From Bacteriovoracaceae bacterium (GTDB lineage: Bacteria > Bdellovibrionota > Bacteriovoracia > Bacteriovoracales > Bacteriovoracaceae), in contig CANEUH010000002.1 of NCBI GenBank assembly GCA_947441615.1, positions 124,001 through 188,000 on the forward strand: a stretch of DNA of 64,000 bases. Reading direction: 5' to 3'. Under the pieces are notes generated by a model. It made no database searches, was not told the origin of the DNA, and saw nothing but the letters and a program-made list of their open reading frames with translations. Both the position numbers and the translations under genes were made by a program. Below, one piece after another: positions 59,175-64,000 of this stretch (positions are counted from its first letter, which is position 1; the number at the start of each line of letters is the position of its first letter).

Positions 59175-60225
59175 GCTTGCTCACTCTTTTAAAAACATTA
59201 AAGACCTCTATCTTTACCTAGGCTGGCCACTTTCGGACAACATTAATGACGTTGCATCAAAGTACCCTATCTTTATCCCGCTTTCTCTTGCGACCAAGAT
59301 CAAAGAGGAGGGGCCAGAAGGGATTCTTGCCAAAGAGTTTTTACCATCACACTTAGAGAGTGATCGTGATTTCAATTCATTTGGCCTTATAGACCCAATT
59401 GGGGATAAGTCATATTTAAAAGCCCCTCAACTTATTCATCGTTATTATTCACGAGCTTTATTTACTCCAACTTCAATTTGCCCAGTTCATTGCAGATATT
59501 GTTTTAGAAAAAATGAGTTATCGGCGACGGAGGATATTTTTCAGAATGATTTTGAGAAAACACTTCAATATTTAAAAGATCACGCTGAAATTTCTGAAGT
59601 CATTTTTACAGGAGGCGATCCTTTAACGCTCTCTAATGAAAAGATTGAATTCTATTTAAATTCATTTGAAAAAATTAAATCAATTAAACACATCCGATTT
59701 CATACAAGATATCCAATTATCTTACCTGAAAGAATTGATACGGGTTTTATTGAAATGATGTCACGTTTTTCAGAGATATTCAAAACGATGTCTATTGCGA
59801 TTCATTCAAATCATTTAAATGAGTTTGATGAAAGTAATTCAAATGTCATAAAACTCTTGGCAACAACTAATGTTCAACTCTTGGGCCAGACGGTTTTAAT
59901 CAGAGGAATTAACGATTCAGAAAATGCACTGATTGAACTTTTTGAAAAGTTTATTGAATTAAAAATTAGACCCTACTATCTACACCACCCAGATAGAGTC
60001 CACGGAGCAATGCATTTTTATCTCCCTATTGCTCGAGGAAGATTGATTTATCAGGGCCTACGTCAAAAACTTCCAGGATGGGCGATTCCTCAATATGTTA
60101 TTGATATTCCCGAAGGACATGGGAAAACCCCCGCTTACAATCCAGAAGATTACCAATACTCTGGTAAGCTTATTTCAAAAGACGGACGTATTGTGGATCT
60201 AAAAGAGCCCGACCTTTTTGTTTAG
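59137..60225 (+). CDS. KamA-family radical SAM protein (lysine 2,3-aminomutase/EpmB-like)
   Basis: CPVHCRYCFRKNE radical SAM triad, FTGGDPLTL, YYLHHPDRVHGAMHFYLPI; TTG start, exact start uncertain. Confidence 0.92.
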   Translation: MKKVLEKQNWKSKLAHSFKNIKDLYLYLGWPLSDNINDVASKYPIFIPLSLATKIKEEGPEGILAKEFLPSHLESDRDFNSFGLIDPIGDKSYLKAPQLIHRYYSRALFTPTSICPVHCRYCFRKNELSATEDIFQNDFEKTLQYLKDHAEISEVIFTGGDPLTLSNEKIEFYLNSFEKIKSIKHIRFHTRYPIILPERIDTGFIEMMSRFSEIFKTMSIAIHSNHLNEFDESNSNVIKLLATTNVQLLGQTVLIRGINDSENALIELFEKFIELKIRPYYLHHPDRVHGAMHFYLPIARGRLIYQGLRQKLPGWAIPQYVIDIPEGHGKTPAYNPEDYQYSGKLISKDGRIVDLKEPDLFV

Positions 60226-60293
60226 GTTTTCTCTCTTTTCCAAAACCCTTTGAATTTGTTTGGAGTTATGGTGAAAAATGATAACATTTTCAT

Positions 60294-61625
60294 ATGAGCC
60301 AAACCATTCTGGTCGAAACTAACGAAGATCTTAAACGAATTTTTTCACTTAATTTAAGTACCTTCGTAGGTACAGATGTTATTTTTAGACAAAATGCGGA
60401 TGACGTTATTTCGCTTTTAAAAATTCTTCCTCAAATCTCACTGATCATTACCAAGGCAAAAGTCGGACAAGAAGAAACAGCGATAAAAATTTTCCAATAT
60501 CTAAAATCAGAGTCCCTTGAAACTTCTCTTATTGTTTTGGGCGAATGCCCCAGAATTTCTAGTGAAGTTCTATGCCTACAAGAACCTGTCAGTTGGGAGA
60601 TTCTGGTTAAGCAGGCGGCCCAACATTTGGGTATTTCGCTTCAGGATGCTGCCAATAAAGTTAAACCAGATTTTCTTCCTGTTGGGATTTATTATTTTTA
60701 CGATATTCAAAAATCACCTTGCGATGTTTTTATTAGGATCAAAAAAGGAACAAATGATTACCAGTATGTAAAAAGAATTCACTCAAAAGATTCATTTGAT
60801 AGGCTGGCAATAAAAAAATATGAGGATCAGGGTCTTAGAGAATTCTATATACCAAAAGATTATATTCAGTACTTTACAATTTTTGTCACAAACAATTTAG
60901 TCCAAAAATTAGAGAGGACTGACCTCACCTTAGAAGAAAGAATTTTAACAACAGCAAACGCCCATGAAATCGTGAGAGAGTCGATTCAACTTTTGGGTCT
61001 TGATCAGGCAACGATTGAGCTCTCAGATGCATCTATCAACTCGATGGTGAAGTCTGTTAAAAGTTCTCCTGAAGTGGCGAACCTCATCAAATTTTTATTC
61101 ACAAATAAAGTCGCCTACGCCTATCAGCACTGTCATTTGCTGGCCCTTATGTGTCACTACATTTTATCTAAGCAAAGCTGGTACCGTGAAGATCACTTAA
61201 ATATACTTTCCTTTGTTTCATTTTTTTCTGACATAACACTAAAATCTAATCAGCAAATGCAAATCACTTCTATGAAAGAATTGTTTGAAGCGAACTTAAC
61301 AGATGAAGAAAAACGTGCGGTCATGAATCATGCTGTCGATGCCGTTGAATTACTAAACAAACATCCCGAGGCCAATGACTATATAAAAACGGTATTGATC
61401 CAGTCCCACGGGAAACTAGACGGCATTGGATTTGAAGACAATCCTGGTGAAGATCTTCATCCGCTTTCAAAAGTTTTTATTATTGCAGATACGTTTGTAA
61501 AAACGATGTTAAACCCAGCTCTTCCAACGAGAAAACAGGACATCTTGCCAATCATTTATTCGAGATTTACAAACCCAAGTTACCAGAAAATAACCAAGGC
61601 CCTTGAACAAAAATTTACTCAGTAA
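60294..61625 (+). CDS. protein with degenerate HD-GYP-like C-terminal domain
   Basis: C-term SHGKLDGIGFEDNPGEDLHPLSKVFIIADTFVKTM resembles HD-GYP tail; metal His-Asp motif not intact (FFSDITL). Confidence 0.65.
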   Translation: MSQTILVETNEDLKRIFSLNLSTFVGTDVIFRQNADDVISLLKILPQISLIITKAKVGQEETAIKIFQYLKSESLETSLIVLGECPRISSEVLCLQEPVSWEILVKQAAQHLGISLQDAANKVKPDFLPVGIYYFYDIQKSPCDVFIRIKKGTNDYQYVKRIHSKDSFDRLAIKKYEDQGLREFYIPKDYIQYFTIFVTNNLVQKLERTDLTLEERILTTANAHEIVRESIQLLGLDQATIELSDASINSMVKSVKSSPEVANLIKFLFTNKVAYAYQHCHLLALMCHYILSKQSWYREDHLNILSFVSFFSDITLKSNQQMQITSMKELFEANLTDEEKRAVMNHAVDAVELLNKHPEANDYIKTVLIQSHGKLDGIGFEDNPGEDLHPLSKVFIIADTFVKTMLNPALPTRKQDILPIIYSRFTNPSYQKITKALEQKFTQ

Positions 61626-61736
61626 CCAAAAAATAACGAAGACTTGCCACAACCCGTCATAACCAAATAATTTGTAAATTTTAATATAACAATTTGACAT
61701 CACGAAAATATCTGATAAGTTTTAGTCACTTAAAAT

Positions 61737-61812
61737 GCGGTTGTAGCTCAGTTGGTAGAGCGTCTGCTTGCCATGCAGAAGGTCGTCAGTTCGAATCTGA
61801 TCAGCCGCTCCA
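61737..61812 (+). tRNA. tRNA-Gly(GCC) with encoded CCA
   Basis: GCGGTTG/CAGCCGC acceptor, anticodon loop TTGCCAT, T-arm GTCAGTTCGAATCTGAT, terminal TCCA. Confidence 0.95.
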
Positions 61813-61826
61813 AAAAATTCTAATTT

Positions 61827-63086
61827 CTATTTTATTAGTTCAACAAATCGTTTCTCAGTCAGTCCACCTTTAAGAAACTCAATCAAGGCATCCTCCTCAG
61901 CTTCTTCAAAATGTAGATTTTTTTTAAGTTTGGGAGATAAATGTAAAAGTTTATTCGCATTGGTCATAATGAGTGGACCACTTAATTCACTTGTATAGTT
62001 TGTATAATCATTAACAAATAAATAATCTAAAAGACTCGCCTCTATATCATCATAGTGTTCAATAACTTGCTCGAGAGTCTCAAAGGCCCCATCGTGCATA
62101 TAAGGAGCTGTAACGGCCACATTTCTTAAACCTGGGACTCTAAAGGCATAAAGATCCTCTTTGTTTCCAGTGATTGAATAACGACCAAAATCATCTCCGT
62201 TTTCTTTTCCAGGACCAATTTGTGGAACTCCAATATTATGAAAAGAAAAATCAGTTAAATGCTCACCTCTGTGACATTTTCCACATTGCCCTTTCGAAAA
62301 GAAAATATCCATTCCAATTTTCTGAACTTCTGTCAGGGCACCCAAATCTCCCTTCAGGTATCTATCAAAATTTGTATCAGCTGCAAAAAATGCTTGTTCC
62401 TGGAAATAAGCGATCGCTCTTGCAACATGGGCAATACTTAGCTTTTCTCCTGAGAATAATTCCGTAAGATTCGCTTTGTAAGATTCATTCGTTAAAATTC
62501 TTTGAAGTAATAAATCCCAAGCCTCTTCATTTGATTTAGCATTTGCTACTTCATTTGTTCCAACTTCCCCTCTCATCTCTTCATGACTTAACAAGGGAAA
62601 GAGGGCCTGCGCAGCGAGGGCATTTTTTAGAACTCCAGGGAACTCCTTAGGGAGATCACTTGGTGTTGTAAATTTTCCGGTCATTAAATCAACCTGAACT
62701 CTACCATCCCAAAACAATATTGGCTGGTTATGAAGATTAAAGAGGGCCGGAGAATTTCTTGGGATAATTTTCCCTTGCTCCTGCTTTCTTCCACCTGAAA
62801 CAATTTCTATACCTACTGCACCTTCTCCAAGTGAGAGTGGAAGCTTATCCACGGTCATTGTTCTTGGATGGTGACAATCAGCACAGTTAATATTCTTATT
62901 TCCGGATAAGTTTTTCTCAAAGAAAAACTCTCTCCCTAGAATAAAAAGTTTTTTATTAAATTCACTGGGAGCGGAAAGAGGTTTTAAATTAAATGTACGG
63001 ATATAATCTTGAAGCTTTAAATCTAAATTGGAGGTAGCAAATGATTGAGTTGATATAAGTAAGAAAATCGAAAGTAGATATTTCAT
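61827..63086 (-). CDS. di-heme cytochrome c peroxidase (MauG/CcpA family)
   Basis: CADCHH and CGKCHR heme motifs, FWDGRV, PYMHDGAFETLEQVIEHYD. Confidence 0.93.
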   Translation of the reverse strand: MKYLLSIFLLISTQSFATSNLDLKLQDYIRTFNLKPLSAPSEFNKKLFILGREFFFEKNLSGNKNINCADCHHPRTMTVDKLPLSLGEGAVGIEIVSGGRKQEQGKIIPRNSPALFNLHNQPILFWDGRVQVDLMTGKFTTPSDLPKEFPGVLKNALAAQALFPLLSHEEMRGEVGTNEVANAKSNEEAWDLLLQRILTNESYKANLTELFSGEKLSIAHVARAIAYFQEQAFFAADTNFDRYLKGDLGALTEVQKIGMDIFFSKGQCGKCHRGEHLTDFSFHNIGVPQIGPGKENGDDFGRYSITGNKEDLYAFRVPGLRNVAVTAPYMHDGAFETLEQVIEHYDDIEASLLDYLFVNDYTNYTSELSGPLIMTNANKLLHLSPKLKKNLHFEEAEEDALIEFLKGGLTEKRFVELIK

Positions 63087-63306
63087 AGAGCCTTTTATTT
63101 ATCTGTAAAAAATTAATAACTTAGCAAGTTAACAACAGCGGATTTTGGACCTATAGTCGTAAGTTACTTGAAGTTGTTCGATATATCAAACAAAAATCTA
63201 CACGAACATCAAGTATGTAAAATTAAACCCTTAAGCCTAGAATTAAAGACCTAAAGGGGTTGTGTCGAAAAGAGAATGCTCTAAATTTTAACTGTGAGGT
63301 TTCTTA

Positions 63307-64000
63307 ATGAAAATTAAAAACTACTATTTTGTAGCGGTCCTAGCCGTTTCTACACCACTTGTTTTCGCTCAAGAAGATAAGGATTTTGGAGATCTCGTAC
63401 CAGAGAACAACTTCTCCATCACTCAAAAAAGATCCTTCTTAAAGGACAATACTGACATTTCGAACTATGAAGTTAAAACAAGTCCACAAAAAGAGGAATT
63501 CATTTACAAAGTAAACAGTGTTAAAGCTCCAAGAAAAGTATTCCAAAAAGCGAGCTCAAAGCTCACCGTAGAAAGAACTGAAGGCAAGATTTCAAGAATC
63601 TCGAGTGTCGTTTATGGATCTACTGAAGACAACAAGGGCGCTCAAACCATTCAGTCCAGCTCCTTAGGAGTGGATGGAAAAATTAACTCACTTTCAAATT
63701 GTCAGCAAGGCTACAAGCTAGGCTGGTTCAGCTTTAAAAAAGAGAAATCTGATCTTGAATGCCTAACGGTTAATAAAGAAGTTTGTTCATATTTGGAAAA
63801 GAGTGAAATCAATGATGAACTTTTGGAAAAAGTAAAAAACTGTTCTGATATTTTAGGAAGGTTTAGCAATCATCAAGAAAAACTCGAAGAATTAACAAAA
63901 GATGATCATCGTGAAAATTTAAAAGCGATGGAAAAGCTAAATGGTAACCTCTCTAAGATTAACAATTTCTACGATATGTCTCCAAAGTCTCTGGAAGACC
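63307..64000 (+). CDS. hypothetical secreted protein, truncated by window end
   Basis: ATG after GAGG; MKIKNYYFVAVLAVSTPLVFAQEDKDFGDLVPENN.. open to the window end. Confidence 0.75.
   Translation, partial: MKIKNYYFVAVLAVSTPLVFAQEDKDFGDLVPENNFSITQKRSFLKDNTDISNYEVKTSPQKEEFIYKVNSVKAPRKVFQKASSKLTVERTEGKISRISSVVYGSTEDNKGAQTIQSSSLGVDGKINSLSNCQQGYKLGWFSFKKEKSDLECLTVNKEVCSYLEKSEINDELLEKVKNCSDILGRFSNHQEKLEELTKDDHRENLKAMEKLNGNLSKINNFYDMSPKSLED

Noticed and set aside
60517-60771. 84-aa plus ORF overlapping the HD-GYP-like gene
   Set aside because: Out-of-frame shadow of a longer supported CDS.
1-64000. CRISPR array, prophage, transposon or toxin-antitoxin/defence island
   Set aside because: No regularly spaced repeats, integrase/transposase, phage structural genes or recognised defence gene sets were seen on reading; gene content is mostly housekeeping.

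Overview
This 64 kb window looks like ordinary chromosomal DNA from a low-GC Gram-negative bacterium. Gene content (FG-GAP lipoprotein, T2SS, TRAP-T, FecR, DUF6178-like proteins) suggests a predatory-delta/Bdellovibrionota-like lineage, but that placement is inference. Main blocks: (1) an almost complete type II secretion operon, gspC-D-E-F-G-H-I-J-K-L-M-N, followed by a polyprenyl synthetase (3.5-18.4 kb); (2) infC-rpmI-rplT-ihfA-merR on the minus strand; (3) PlsB-like acyltransferase, IMPDH/GMPR-family enzyme and a Na/Pi symporter; (4) a tight heme operon hemA-hemCD-hemL-[histidine kinase-response regulator]-hemE; (5) an orphan CpaF-type ATPase with unknown neighbours; (6) a TRAP transporter with a TatT-like lipoprotein; (7) maf, a FecR-domain protein, ileS, rpsU, rarA, E2-lpd, and TetR/AlkB-like; (8) a DnaQ-like exonuclease, a KamA/EpmB-like protein, a degenerate HD-GYP-like protein, tRNA-Gly and a di-heme peroxidase. 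I found no CRISPR array, phage, transposon or rRNA. I cannot point to a clear new multi-gene defence or mobile system. The best leads are a structured leader RNA upstream of a 58-aa basic peptide (about 43.2-43.4 kb), the two-component system inside the heme operon, a terminator hairpin that doubles as a lipoprotein signal-peptide coding sequence (1.55 kb), an acidic tail on IHF-alpha, an AUA start for infC, and two well-formed inverted repeats in divergent promoters.
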